A DNA stretch of 64,000 bases from Phallus indusiatus (taxonomy: Eukaryota; Basidiomycota; Agaricomycetes; Phallales; Phallaceae). Shown one piece after another: positions 8,890-19,150 of the stretch. Position 1 is the first letter of the stretch; every line of letters starts with the position of its first letter. The notes beneath the pieces were generated by a model. That model worked only from the letters and a program-made list of their open reading frames with translations, did not search any database and was not told the origin of the DNA. The stretch is taken from contig JAQFWX010000024.1 in NCBI GenBank assembly GCA_027605045.1, positions 310,001 to 374,000 of the forward strand, read 5' to 3'. The position numbers were made by a program, and so were the translations under genes.

Positions 8890-10200
8890 ATGGATTCCTC
8901 ACCCCCACCCTCTGCACCCCAAATCGTCACCCTCGAAGATGTGGCGACTATTATTATGCGGCAATTCGCGGAAATGGATGCCCGCATGGCAAGACAGGAA
9001 TCCCAGGCCTCACAGATGATTGAGGTCCTACGGAACATCCGAGACGCGGCTAGAGCTGCTCCTACCCAAAACACCCCTGTTGACGACGCGTCCTCACCTG
9101 GACAACCACCGGCTCCTGAGCATCAAGCCAGTTCACGCTCTTCCCGAAATACCCGACCTGCTGTACCTCCTTCGTTCGACGGAGATCGCTCCAAGGGTCG
9201 TGCCTTCTGGAACACCGTCGAGTTTTACATGAGTATATGCAGTCGCGATTTCGAGACTGATGAACTCAAAATCGGCTGGGCAATGTCGTACATGAATGAA
9301 GGCCGCGCCCTTACCTTCAGCGAATCTATGCTGAAAAAGTATCAAAGAGGAGAGAAGCCCTTCGCAGACTGGAATGCCTTTCGGGAACGATTCAAGGCTG
9401 ATTTCTTTCCACAATCCGAGCAAGAGGATGCCATCAACACCCTCTATTCCAACCGCTATGTCCAAGGCAACAGGACTGTAGAAGAGTATGTGGATGCCTT
9501 CCGCGTGCTCATTGAGCACGCTGGCTTTACGGAAGGACTCGCCATTAACACGTACTTTCGTAACGGTTTGGACCCGACAATTGCATCTCTGGTAGCGACA
9601 ATGAAGGACCGACCCGCACTTCACGACTACGAGGGCTGGATCAGGCAAGCACGCATGTTTGACATGGACAGGCGTGCCAACGAGGCTTTCACTGCTGCTC
9701 GTCGCCGACTCGTAGGCTCTGGAACGGTTCAGACGAATCCCGCGATTGTCCCCACTAATCGACCCCGTCCCAACCCTTTTCCGTCGTATCAGACCCTCCA
9801 GATCCAGAGGAGGCCCCCTGCCCCTTCCTATCAAGCTCCTTCTTACCCACCTCCCAGGCCAGCACCTCAACTCGCGCCCGCGTTGCCTCCTAGACCTGCG
9901 GCTTCTGCTCCTACATCCCAGGTTAGACATGACCCGATGGACGTTGACACTGCTCGTCGACGCTTAGGCCCAGAATCGACCAGATGTCATCGTTGTGGAG
10001 CAACAGGCCATTGGGCTCGTGAATGCCCTCGCGCGTACGACATTCGGTATCTCCAGCCCGACGAATTGGACGACAATATCGCACATTTGTTGGCCCAGAA
10101 AGACGCGTTGGAAGCCCAGGCGCGTGGTGACTCTGCTCTGACCCAGGGCGAGACTGTGGCTGCGACAGAGGTAGAGGATTTTCAAAACGGCGATGAGTGA
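8890..10200 (+). CDS. gag: Gag protein of gypsy element B
   Basis: 436 residues. A predicted helical N-terminus is followed by a retrotransposon gag domain (about residues 90-250: FDGDRSKGRAFWNTVEFYM, YVQGNRTVEEYVDAFRVL). A Pro-rich linker precedes one CCHC knuckle, CHRCGATGHWAREC, from residue 366. It should form the particle and bind element RNA. The start is the first ATG in this frame after the LTR, in a CCT-rich context. It ends with a TGA that overlaps the first codon of pol. A second, truncated copy lies at 16083-16860. Confidence 0.9.
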   Translation: MDSSPPPSAPQIVTLEDVATIIMRQFAEMDARMARQESQASQMIEVLRNIRDAARAAPTQNTPVDDASSPGQPPAPEHQASSRSSRNTRPAVPPSFDGDRSKGRAFWNTVEFYMSICSRDFETDELKIGWAMSYMNEGRALTFSESMLKKYQRGEKPFADWNAFRERFKADFFPQSEQEDAINTLYSNRYVQGNRTVEEYVDAFRVLIEHAGFTEGLAINTYFRNGLDPTIASLVATMKDRPALHDYEGWIRQARMFDMDRRANEAFTAARRRLVGSGTVQTNPAIVPTNRPRPNPFPSYQTLQIQRRPPAPSYQAPSYPPPRPAPQLAPALPPRPAASAPTSQVRHDPMDVDTARRRLGPESTRCHRCGATGHWARECPRAYDIRYLQPDELDDNIAHLLAQKDALEAQARGDSALTQGETVAATEVEDFQNGDE

Positions 10201-13200
10201 CAGATGCACCCTCGTTGCCGACATCTAATAGATTCGACATTTTGTACATAGATCGCGAACAAAATGACACTTCTGATTCGAATCTAACTACCCCTGCTGC
10301 ATCCCCTGACAAACCCAAAGAATCGCCTCCACCTGCCACACGTTCTGTTTCTATCCCATGTATGCTGTCGCCTTCTCAACGTCGTGCATTGCCAAAGGAA
10401 TACCGACTCGCAGCTATCGCAGGCACGCAGAAGCTAGAGATTCCAGTAGAGCTACAGAGTGTTGACACCGGAGCCCTGCTGCACAGCAAGGCCATGCTGG
10501 ACACCGGGGCTAGCGGTATGTTCCTCGATCGCGACTTTGTCGAGAAACATCGGCTTCCCTCCGTACGCCTTGCTAAACCCATTCCCGTGTTTAACGTCGA
10601 CGGTACGCCCAACCACGCTGGCTCTATCACCCACATTGTCGACCTCGTTGTTCGCTGGGATCACTCTGAACGCACCTTGTTCGCCGTTACCTCACTCAAG
10701 TATCCCGTCCTGTTTGGACTGCCGTGGTTCAAGGCTCACAATCCCGTTATAGACTACACAACTGGTCAAGTAGAGTTCATGCGCTGCAGCCCCAGCTGTC
10801 GGTCTTGTGCCCCACGCTGGCCAGCGGGTAAGCTCTCTAAGCGCGCGTTCCAACAGATCCGACGCGCACCTCTGCCAGAGCTCAACGACACTGAGGCCGA
10901 TGATCCTGACATACCAGACCTGGTCGACGTCGAGTCTGAGATTGAAGAGGGTGATCGACTGTTCGCGATATCAATGCTACCCGACGAGCCCGACACTCAC
11001 CGCATATATGCCACCGAGACCATCTCCCAGCGACTGGCGCAGGCCCACGCCAACAACGCAGACGCACCAGCTCCCAAGGGCTTTCGGGATATCGTGCCAG
11101 AGAGGTTCCACAACTTTGCCGACATTTTCTCGAAGGAGTCGTTCGACTCGTTGCCGCAATCGAAGAAGTGGGATCACCCGATAGAGCTTGTGCCAGGTTC
11201 TGAGCCCAAGTCGTGCAAGATCTACCCGTTGTCACCCAACGAGCAGGCCGAGTTAGACGCGTTTCTAGAAGAAAACCTTGCGTCTGGACGGATCCGACCC
11301 TCCAAGTCGCCCATGGCGTCCCCGGTATTCTTCATTAAGAAGAAAGATGGCTCTCTTCGTCTCATCCAGGACTATCGGGCATTGAATGCTATGACGATTA
11401 AGAACCGTTACCCGCTGCCCCTGATCTCAGAGCTCATCAACAAATTGCAAGGTGCCCGGTACTTTACCAAGCTGGACGTGCGCTGGGGTTACAACAATGT
11501 GCGGATAAAGGAAGGAGACGAGTGGAAGGCTGCTTTCCGCACCAACCGCGGCCTTTTCGAACCTCTGGTAATGTTCTTTGGTCTCACTAATAGCCCTGCG
11601 ACCTTCCAGACAATGATGAACGAGATCTTCGAGGACATGATCTCGGAAGGTGTCGTTGCCGTCTATATCGACGACATTCTCATCTATACTCGGGATCGGG
11701 AACGACATGACCAGGTAACACGACGCGTTCTCGAACGTCTCCGTGAGCACAAGCTGTATCTCAAGGCAGAGAAGTGCGAGTTCTGTCGGACTAAGATCGA
11801 GTACTTGGGTGTTGTCATTTCCGAGAACACTGTCGAGATGGATCCCGCGAAAGTCTCGGGTGTCAGAGACTGGCCCGTCCCGAAGAACGTCACTGAGGTC
11901 CAGTCCTTCCTGGGCTTCGCCAACTTCTACCGTCGGTTTATCAAGGATTTCGCGCGTATTGCCAATCCCATGTTCGGGTTAACCAAGAAGGATACGCCCT
12001 TCGTCTGGTCCGACACTTGTCAGCATGCCTTCGATACTCTGAAGTCGTCAATCACCTCTGCTCCTATCCTCCTCATCCCCAACCCCGCTAATCCTTACCG
12101 GGTTGAAGCAGACAGCTCCGACTTTGCAACAGGCGCAGTTCTTTCACAGTTGTCGAGCGAAGACGGTAAATGGCACCCAGTTGCGTTCTTCTCGAAGGCC
12201 CTCAGTCCCGTTGAACGCAACTACGAGATTCACGACAAGGAGATGCTCGCTATCATACGGTCCTTGGAGGAATGGCGACACTTTCTTGAAGGCGCGTCTC
12301 ATCCTATCGACATACGGACTGATCACAAGAATCTGGAGTATTTCATGTCCGCACGTAACCTCAATCGTCGTCAAGCCAGATGGTCAGTATATCTCTCGCG
12401 ATTCGACTTTACTCTGCAGCATATACCGGGTAAATCAATGGGTAAACCTGATGGCCTGTCCCGCCGCCCAGATCATGGCTCGGGAAAGGACGACAATCGT
12501 GGCGTCACCTTAATCCGACCTGAAATGTTTGCAATCAATGCTCTGCAAACATTCCGTCTTAAGGGGGAGGAGGAGGACCTTTTACGCCATATTCGCAAGG
12601 CCAATCGGGAAGGCAAGGTCGAGGATAGTGTGTCTAAAGCCGTTGCAACACTTCGTGCACTGGGTGGTCGCTCAGCTCACTCGTCGGAATGGTTCGAGGA
12701 TCAGGACCTCCTTTATTATCGTGGCAAGGTTTACGTGCCAAATGTAGACGAGTTGCGTCGGAAAATCCTTTCTAGACACCATGACACCAAACTCGGTGGC
12801 CACCCCGGTCGTTTCAAGACCCTTGAGCTCGTTTCGCGCACCTTTTGGTGGCCAGGCATCTCTAGGTACGTGCAACGCTATGTAGAGGCCTGCGATATGT
12901 GTCTACGTACGAAACCGTCTCGCCATGCTCCCTATGGACTTCTCCGACCCACAGAAGTGCCAAGTCGACCCTGGGAACACATCTCGGTCGACTTCATCGT
13001 GGAGCTGCCAGAATCCAACGGTTTTGACGCGATCCTCTCTGTCGTCGACTCTCTCACCAAACGGGTTCACTTCGTGCCGACATTTACGACACTTGACGCG
13101 ACAGGTCTGGCCCGACTGTACCTCCAGCACGTCTGGAAGCTCCATGGGCTTCCCATGAAGGTGATCTCCGACAGGGGCCCCCAGTTCACGTCCCGCTTCA

Positions 13201-14138
13201 CGCAGGAGCTTTCTAGGCTCCTTGGCATACGGCTTGCACCCTCTACTGCATATCATCCTCAAACCGATGGTCAGACGGAACACGTCAACGCAGAAGTCGA
13301 ACAGTACCTTCGACTCTTCACCTCTGAGCGACAGGACGACTGGGACCAGCTACTGCCCATGGCTGAGTTCGCATACAACAACCATGTGCACTCAGCCACG
13401 CGTTCGACACCTTTTGAGCTCGACACTGGACGACATCCTCGTATGGGATTCGAACCGCTGGTTGCCGACTCGAAGATCGAATCTGTCAACGAGTTCAAGA
13501 CGCGTATGGAATCGACGATAGAGGAAGCCAAGGCCGCTATAGCCAGGTCGAAGGACGAGATGGCCAAGTATTACGATCGGAAACACATCCCGGCACCCGA
13601 ATACAAGGTTGGCGACAAGGTATACCTCGATTCGAGCGACATCCGCACCACCAGACCTTCCGCCAAATTGTCGCACCGGTACCTAGGCCCATTTCCGATA
13701 GTCAACAAGGTCGGATCCCACGCATATAGGCTACGTCTACCACTGTCGATGTCAAGACTCCACCCTGTCTTCCATGTCGGGAAGTTACGTCCAAAGGTCG
13801 AAGATCCGATCCCGGGTCGTCGTGTTAAGGCTCCACCACCTCCTGAGGTCAGAGACGACGGTGAACACTACGTCGTGGAACGGATTCTGGACAGTCGTGT
13901 CTTCCGGAGACGACTCGAGTATAAAGTGCGTTGGGAAGGCTATGGTCCCGAGCACGATCAGTGGGAACCCGAGTCGAATATTGCAGCCCCAGATCTCATT
14001 AAGGAATTCCACCGCGAACATCCGAGTGCGCCACGCTCGATAAATGGCCTTCTTTTCCATCGTCGCCCTCGGTTCGATTTTTCTAAGTTACAAGCGTCAT
14101 TAGTCGAAGCTACAGGCGTCGGGACGCCGCCTCGTTGA
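10197..14138 (+). CDS. pol: Pol polyprotein of gypsy element B: protease, RT, RNase H, integrase, chromodomain
   Basis: About 1313 codons open, in the -1 frame relative to gag. Domains in order: retropepsin (MLDTGASGMFLD near residue 101), RT (catalytic YIDD near residue 490), RNase H (VEADSSDFATGAVLS; TDHKNLEYF), integrase zinc finger (HHDTKLGGHPGRF ... CDMCLRTK), catalytic core (VDFIVELP; ISDRGPQFTSRF; HPQTDGQTEHVN), and a C-terminal chromodomain (HYVVERILDSRV ... YKVRWEGYGPEHDQWEPE) from about residue 1223. The first codon of the open frame is GTG at 10197; the codon before it is TGA and the first in-frame ATG is about 165 nt later. Expression needs -1 frameshifting or re-initiation. Confidence 0.92.
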   Translation: MTDAPSLPTSNRFDILYIDREQNDTSDSNLTTPAASPDKPKESPPPATRSVSIPCMLSPSQRRALPKEYRLAAIAGTQKLEIPVELQSVDTGALLHSKAMLDTGASGMFLDRDFVEKHRLPSVRLAKPIPVFNVDGTPNHAGSITHIVDLVVRWDHSERTLFAVTSLKYPVLFGLPWFKAHNPVIDYTTGQVEFMRCSPSCRSCAPRWPAGKLSKRAFQQIRRAPLPELNDTEADDPDIPDLVDVESEIEEGDRLFAISMLPDEPDTHRIYATETISQRLAQAHANNADAPAPKGFRDIVPERFHNFADIFSKESFDSLPQSKKWDHPIELVPGSEPKSCKIYPLSPNEQAELDAFLEENLASGRIRPSKSPMASPVFFIKKKDGSLRLIQDYRALNAMTIKNRYPLPLISELINKLQGARYFTKLDVRWGYNNVRIKEGDEWKAAFRTNRGLFEPLVMFFGLTNSPATFQTMMNEIFEDMISEGVVAVYIDDILIYTRDRERHDQVTRRVLERLREHKLYLKAEKCEFCRTKIEYLGVVISENTVEMDPAKVSGVRDWPVPKNVTEVQSFLGFANFYRRFIKDFARIANPMFGLTKKDTPFVWSDTCQHAFDTLKSSITSAPILLIPNPANPYRVEADSSDFATGAVLSQLSSEDGKWHPVAFFSKALSPVERNYEIHDKEMLAIIRSLEEWRHFLEGASHPIDIRTDHKNLEYFMSARNLNRRQARWSVYLSRFDFTLQHIPGKSMGKPDGLSRRPDHGSGKDDNRGVTLIRPEMFAINALQTFRLKGEEEDLLRHIRKANREGKVEDSVSKAVATLRALGGRSAHSSEWFEDQDLLYYRGKVYVPNVDELRRKILSRHHDTKLGGHPGRFKTLELVSRTFWWPGISRYVQRYVEACDMCLRTKPSRHAPYGLLRPTEVPSRPWEHISVDFIVELPESNGFDAILSVVDSLTKRVHFVPTFTTLDATGLARLYLQHVWKLHGLPMKVISDRGPQFTSRFTQELSRLLGIRLAPSTAYHPQTDGQTEHVNAEVEQYLRLFTSERQDDWDQLLPMAEFAYNNHVHSATRSTPFELDTGRHPRMGFEPLVADSKIESVNEFKTRMESTIEEAKAAIARSKDEMAKYYDRKHIPAPEYKVGDKVYLDSSDIRTTRPSAKLSHRYLGPFPIVNKVGSHAYRLRLPLSMSRLHPVFHVGKLRPKVEDPIPGRRVKAPPPPEVRDDGEHYVVERILDSRVFRRRLEYKVRWEGYGPEHDQWEPESNIAAPDLIKEFHREHPSAPRSINGLLFHRRPRFDFSKLQASLVEATGVGTPPR

Positions 14139-14149
14139 AGGGGGGATGG
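14137..14149 (+). promoter_or_regulatory. Polypurine tract of gypsy element B
   Basis: A purine-rich run, GAAGGGGGGATGG, directly abuts the 3' LTR. This is where the RNase H-resistant primer for plus-strand DNA synthesis is expected. It follows the pol stop at 14138 almost immediately, so there is no room for an extra ORF in element B, unlike element A. Confidence 0.6.
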
Positions 14150-14548
14150 TGTCAGGGTACGCTACCGCGTCCCCTCATTTTTCCTCATTTATTATCATCG
14201 GTATATATTTCCCTCTACTTTATTTATATTTCCCATATATTATCTTCACCCTCCGTTTGCTCCCTCTGTCTCTATTCCACTTTCTCTACTCGCGCGCGTC
14301 GCGCGCTCGTACCCGGCGTGACGCCGTAGGCGTCACGTCGCTTATGTTCGGTTTGGGCGTCTGGCACTTAGCTGTGTCAGGGCCGCACGCCGCGCTATCG
14401 TTTTTCATGTATATAGTCGCTGTCCCTAGAGTGAGGGTCCCTAAGCTTGTTCTCTTAGGATCCCCTCCCTCTAGGTGAGTAGTATAGTTATCGTCCAATA
14501 TAGTACTTAGGATCCCCTCCCTCTAGTGTGAGCTGAGTAGCCCTAACA
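14150..14548 (+). repeat. 3' LTR of gypsy element B (subtype 2)
   Basis: 399 bp with the same termini as the 5' LTR, but its first 100 bases (CTACCGCGTCCCCTC...) match the solo LTR at 15247-15643 better than its own partner. The flank on the right (AAGAC) does not match the left flank of the element. Confidence 0.9.
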
Positions 14549-15246
14549 AAGACCTAGTCAAAGAAGAAGATTAGAATAGTATCTATCGATCAAAACACCA
14601 TACGATATAACTGAGATCTCCCCCTTGGCCTATGCTGAGCTCCATGCTGATCTGGTGCGCGATCCGAGGATACTAAGCATAGCCTTAGGATTCATGAATG
14701 TATTATATTCATGACGAAGACGATCCTATCGATGGATGACCGATCAGTAAGAAGATTAGGATGGTAACGATGCGATTCAGGATAAAGAGGCAGCGCGGGA
14801 AGAGTCAGGTGCCAGTTCTGACAAAGGCTGTGTCTTAGGCCGGTTTTGTTCCTTTGTTGGTTTTTCTTTTGTTCTTTTGTTTGGGTTTCATCATTTCTCC
14901 TATTTGATTTGTGATATCATTCTTTTGTTATACTTGTATTACTCATTCCTCTCTCGCACCCCCCCTATTTCATATTTCTTTTTGTTCCCTTTTGTTCTTT
15001 TTGTTTCTTTCTATTTGTCATCTTGGTGAACGATGAATAATTGTCTTACCAATGCTACGTTTCTTGAAAGGTATAAATACTGCATGTAAATACTTGTAAC
15101 AGCAGCAATCTACCGATACGGGTTGTCTCACAGTTTAAGTCCAGTTCAGTTTAAGTCAAGCTCAGTTCAAGTTCAAGTCAAGTTTCGTCTCTAGTCTAAT
15201 TCTACGCTCACATCTTTATCTTTGGATTAACTCTGAGTGAGGTCTC
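14549..15246. other. Intergenic, LTR-like sequence of unknown element
   Basis: No gene seen. A T-rich stretch (about 14840-15010) precedes a TATAAATA box at about 15072 and a run of AGTTCAAGTC-like short repeats (about 15130-15185). This resembles the promoter and R/U5 part of another LTR family, perhaps Ty1/copia-like, but no terminal pair or target duplication could be fixed. Confidence 0.35.
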
Positions 15247-15643
15247 TGTTAGGGCTACTCAGCTCACACTAGAGGGAGGGGATCCTAAGTAATATATTGG
15301 AAGGTAACTATACTACTCACCTAGAGGGAGGGGATCCTAAGAGAACAAGCTTAGGGACCCTCACTCTAGGTACAGCTACTATATACATAAAATGACGACG
15401 CGGCGTGCGGCCCTGGCACAGCTAAGTGCCAGGCGCCCAAGCCAAGCCTAAGCGACGTGATGTCACGGGCATCACGCCGTGTACGAGCGCGCAACGCGCG
15501 CGAGTAGAGAAGGTGAAATATGGACGGAGAGAATAAACGGATGGTAGAGGTAATGCACGGGAAATATAAATAAGATAGAAATAAATATATACCGATGATA
15601 ATAAATAAGGAAAAATGAGGGGACGCGGTAGCGTACCCTGACA
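15247..15643 (-). repeat. Solo LTR of gypsy B family (subtype 2) with target duplication
   Basis: A 397-bp LTR in reverse orientation, bounded by TGTTAGGG and CCCTGACA and flanked on both sides by the 5-bp duplication GTCTC (15242-15246 and 15644-15648). It is the remnant of a complete insertion that lost its body by LTR-LTR recombination. It contains the same TATA and AAGCTTGTTCT features as the full element. Confidence 0.92.
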
Positions 15644-15648
15644 GTCTC

Positions 15649-16082
15649 GGAGTATAAACTAGCGATTTTCATTTCAATTCTATTGTCGCTTCACTAACTC
15701 GCAGAAGGATAACTGTCATCATTGATTGTAGATCCTCCATACTAAGTCGCAACTCAAGTCTTTTGCCGACGCCTGTTCATTATATCACTTGCACATTTGC
15801 ATACGATCTCTCCTAGTCGTTGCAGTTGTTGTTGGTGTTTTGTCTGTGTTGGTTTCGATATCAGCGCATACATCCCCATATCCCCATTCCCCATCTACCC
15901 GTTCTCTCATTACCTGAAATCAGCACCAGGACCCGCTCCACGGTAGACTAACGACCTCTATAATCAAATATCTCGTAGTTATTCCGATCACTTATAGCCG
16001 GCATACACTAAGCTATATTCATCGGATCGTTACAACGGGTGGGGGTATGGGTATCCGAGGGTATTACCCACAATACCCATTA
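15649..16082. other. Intergenic sequence, no gene seen
   Basis: No reading frame of note. From about 16035 there is a degenerate GGGTAT/ATACCC-rich stretch directly before the truncated gag copy begins. Its origin is unclear. Confidence 0.3.
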
Positions 16083-17385
16083 CCCGTTGAGACCCTTACT
16101 CTATTCCAACCGCTACGTCCAAGGCAACAGGACTGTAGAAGAGTATGTGGACGCCTTCCGCGTGCTCATTGAGCACGCTGGCTTTACGGAAGGCCTCGCC
16201 ATTAACACATACTTTCGTAATGGTTTAGACCCGACAATTGCATCTCTAGTAGCGACAATGAAGGACCGACCCGCACTTCACGACTACGAAGGCTGGATCA
16301 GGCAAGCACGCATGTTTGACATGGACAGGCGTGCCAACGAGGCCTTCACTGCTGCTCGCCGTCGACTCATGGGCTCTGGAACGGCTCAGACAAATCCCGC
16401 AGCTGTCCCCATTAATCGACCTTGTCCCAACCCTTTTCCGTCGTATCAGACCCTCCAGATCCAGAGGAGGCCCCCTGCCCCTTCCTATCAAGCTCCTTCT
16501 TACCCACCTCCCAGGCCAGCACCTCAGCCCATGCCCGCGTTGCCTCCTAGACCTGCGGCTTCTGCTCCTACATCCCAGGTTAGACATGACCCAATGGACG
16601 TTGACGCTACCTGTCGACGCGCAGGCCCAGAATCGACCAGGTGTCATCGCTGTGGAGCAACAGGCCATTGGGCTCGTGAATGCCCTCGCGCATACGACAT
16701 TCGGTATCTTCAACCCGATGAATTGGACGAGAATATCGCACACCTGTTGGCTCAGAAAGACGCGTTAGAAGCCCAGGCACGCGGCGACTCTGCTCTGACC
16801 CAGGGTGAGACTGTAGCTGCAACAGAGGTAGAGGATTTTCAAAACGGCGACGAGTGATAGATGCACCCTCGTTGCCGACATCTAATAGATTCGACATTTT
16901 GTACATAGATCGCGAACAAAATGACATTTCTGATTCGAATCTAACTACCCCTGCTGCATCCCCCGATAAACCCAAGGAACCACCTCCGCCTGCTACACGC
17001 TCTGTTTCCATTCCATGTATGCTGTCGCCTTCTCAACGTCGTGCGTTCCCCAAGGAATACCGACTCGCAGCTACCGCTGGTACGCAGAAGCTGGAGATTC
17101 CAGTAGAGCTGCAGAGTGTTGACACTGGAGCCCTGCTGCACAGCAAGGCCATGTTGGACACCGGGGCTAGCGGTATGTTCCTCGATCGCAACTTTGTCGA
17201 AAAACATCGGCTTCCCTCCGTACGTCTTGCTAAACCAATTCCCGTGTTTAACGTCGATGGTATGCCCAACCACGCTGGCTCTATCACCCACGTTGTCGAC
17301 CTCGTTGTTCGCTTTCGGGATCACTCTGAACGCACCTTGTTCGCCGTTACCTCGCTCAAGTATCCCGTCCTGTTTGGACTGACTG
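16083..17385 (+). pseudogene. Truncated gag-protease fragment of gypsy element B family
   Basis: Nearly identical to 9437-10724 of element B: it starts inside gag (NRYVQGNRTVEEYVDAF), keeps the CCHC knuckle and the gag stop at 16858-16860, then continues in the -1 frame through the protease (LDTGASGMFLD) to VLFGL, where similarity stops abruptly. No LTRs flank it. At the gag/pol junction it has CGA where element B has TGA in the pol frame, so here the -1 frame stays open upstream of the gag stop. Confidence 0.85.
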
Positions 17386-18021
17386 GAACGAGGTCTCACG
17401 ACCCTCGTGCCACCCAATCCTAATCCGGACCTCTCCGAGGTCCGGCACCCAAACCCCATCCATATTTAGTATATCCGCCAAGTCCGAGCATCAGTACTTG
17501 CCCAACAGTGCGTAGTCCGTTATTCTGTCCATGTCCGGTAAGTCCGAGGTCCGGACTTCGTCCGGACTAGGACATTTCCTTATGGGGACATTCTGTCCAG
17601 AGCATTAGAAAGCAAGTGCCAGATATGTTTCTGGTGCTGTGCAACTAGTCTCCTTTTAGTCATATCTCCTTTAGTTCTAGTAGTCTAGCTTTTTGTATTT
17701 AAAGCCCCCAGACTTCGTCTGGGGCTCCCCAGTCTGAATATCAAGTTGTATTCAAGTCTATTTGAGTCTAGCCCCAGTTAACCTCTTTATAATCAAATCT
17801 TCTCTTATCTATCTCGCTTAAAGTCCGCTCCCAGTACTTGTCCGGACCTGCCCGGACTATGTCCGGGCTGTCTCGGACTTCTAGTCCGAAATTAAGGGAT
17901 ATCTAGGGTCGATTGAGCCGGCGCAGCACATAAGCTGAAGCCAAGTCCCTTCTGTCCCGTAGTCCGGACCCTCTGGACTTCCGCCCAGATGCCCAGAACA
18001 TGGCGCGTGACAGATGGTACG
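17386..18021. repeat. Unassigned LTR-like sequence rich in GTCCGGAC motifs
   Basis: No gene. The stretch contains many copies of short palindromic GTCCGGAC/AGTCCGGA motifs at both ends, a TATTTAAAG box near 17698, and a T/C-rich leader. It separates the truncated gag copy from a solo LTR and has replaced the 5' half of the downstream ubiquitin-like gene. It looks like an LTR or non-autonomous element, but no terminal pair was established. Confidence 0.35.
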
Positions 18022-18026
18022 GTTCT

Positions 18027-18369
18027 TGTCAGGGTATGCTACCGCCGTCTCTCATTTTCTTATTTATTATCATTGGCATCACTTCCTTTCTATTTTATTT
18101 ATCATTTCCATATTTTACTTTCACTCTCCGTTTCCTTGTTCTGTCTCTATTTCACTTTCTCTACTCGCGCGCGTTGCGCGCTCGTACCCGGCGTGATGCC
18201 CGTGACATCACGTCGCTTAGGTTCGGTTTGGGCGCCTGGCACTTAGCTGTGTCAGGGCCGCACGCCGCGTCGTCGTTTTATGTATATAGTAGCTGTACCT
18301 AGAGTGAGGGTCCCTAAGCTTGTTCTCTTAGGATCCCCTCCCTCTAGTGTGAGCTGAGTAGCCCTAACA
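18027..18369 (+). repeat. Solo LTR of gypsy B family (subtype 1, internally contracted) with target duplication
   Basis: 343 bp, flanked by GTTCT on both sides (18022-18026; 18370-18374). It resembles the 5' LTR of element B but lacks about 53 bp between the two GGATCCCCTCCCTCTAG direct repeats, a contraction expected from slippage or recombination. It inserted at the edge of the coding relic that follows. Confidence 0.9.
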
Positions 18370-18448
18370 GTTCTTGAGGGTTTGATGAGACTGGTTGGAG
18401 GAAAACCGGTTATTTACTTGTTCTCGCCTGAGGAGATAGAGGCTACAG

Positions 18449-18764
18449 CTGATACGTGCGCCTCAGGAGCGAACAGGGAAGATAAGGGAATCAGTGAATG
18501 TGTGCTCAGAGGGAGAAATAGGAGGGAAACATTGTTATTGTATTTTGTAAGCTAAAGAGGTATTTTTATATACATTATTTGTGGGATTTCCGGGAATATG
18601 GAATGGTGCTAAAATGTAATCTAAAGAGAATGGAAAATGTGAAAAGCCAGAAAAGTTTAATGTGAAAAGTACAAAGTAACTAAAATTTGCAAAATATTGA
18701 CGGACCGACGCATATACCGAGCGCTGACTAATCTCCGCATAGCCTGTTTGCGTACGCAACACAG
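18449..18764. mobile_element. Short insertion of unknown type in copy A
   Basis: Joining the sequence before 18449 to that after 18764 restores the reading frame expected from the paralogue (EATASLSL against EASVSLSL). ACAG occurs on both sides (18445-18448; 18761-18764). AT-rich interior with no coding capacity. No convincing terminal inverted repeat was found; it may be a degenerate miniature element. Confidence 0.5.
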
Positions 18765-18798
18765 CGTCGCTTTCGCTCGTTCCAGATTGGAAAATATC

Positions 18799-19150
18799 TG
18801 TTACGGTACGCTAGCGCCTCGCTCGATTATTCGATCTTTTCGATTTCTTTCGGTTTCATTTCACACTTCGATTTCCTTCATTTTCCGTATCTTATCGTTT
18901 CCACTATTTTTGTCGATTTCTCGATTTCTCGATTTCTTCGATTTACTCCGATTTCTGTTTCTATCTCCTCGGATCCCATGGGGATCAGTCGGGCGCCTCA
19001 TACTCTGTACTTATACGCGCTTTCCCTAGAGGGGGATACCTAAGCTTGTTCTCTTAGGTTTTCCCTCCTCTAGGTGAGTAGTTAGTTGCTGCCCCGCAAT
19101 AGATCTTAGGTTTTCCCTCCTCTAGGTGTGTGCCCTGAGTCGCCCTAACA
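18799..19150 (+). repeat. Solo LTR of a second gypsy family with target duplication
   Basis: 352 bp, TGTTACGG ... CCTAACA, flanked by ATATC on both sides (18794-18798; 19151-19155). Distinct from the element B LTRs in its U3 but sharing the CTAAGCTTGTTCTCTTAGG-type core, so it belongs to a related family. It sits in the middle of an exon of copy A; removing it and one duplication restores the exon. Confidence 0.92.

Larger units (their letters stand above)
8329..14548 (+). mobile_element. Chromodomain Ty3/gypsy retrotransposon B (full-length, mismatched LTRs)
   Basis: LTRs at 8329-8724 and 14150-14548 both start TGTCAGGG and end CCTAACA. Between them lie intact gag (8890-10200) and pol (10197-14138), a self-priming primer site just after the 5' LTR and a purine-rich tract before the 3' LTR. 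The two LTRs clearly differ, with different bases from position 20 onward, although they should be identical at insertion. The 5-bp flanks also differ: GGGAT on the left, AAGAC on the right. This suggests a recombinant between two related insertions rather than one simple insertion. Confidence 0.9.

Noticed and set aside
9133..9930. 265-codon minus-strand frame opposite gag of element B
   Set aside because: Long because gag is GC-rich; it repeats opposite the truncated gag copy, as expected of a shadow frame.
17379..17396. 17-nt match GACTGACTGGAACGAGG to ceramidase exon 1 (about 54520)
   Set aside because: A match of this length is not improbable by chance in 64 kb, and similarity does not continue on either side.
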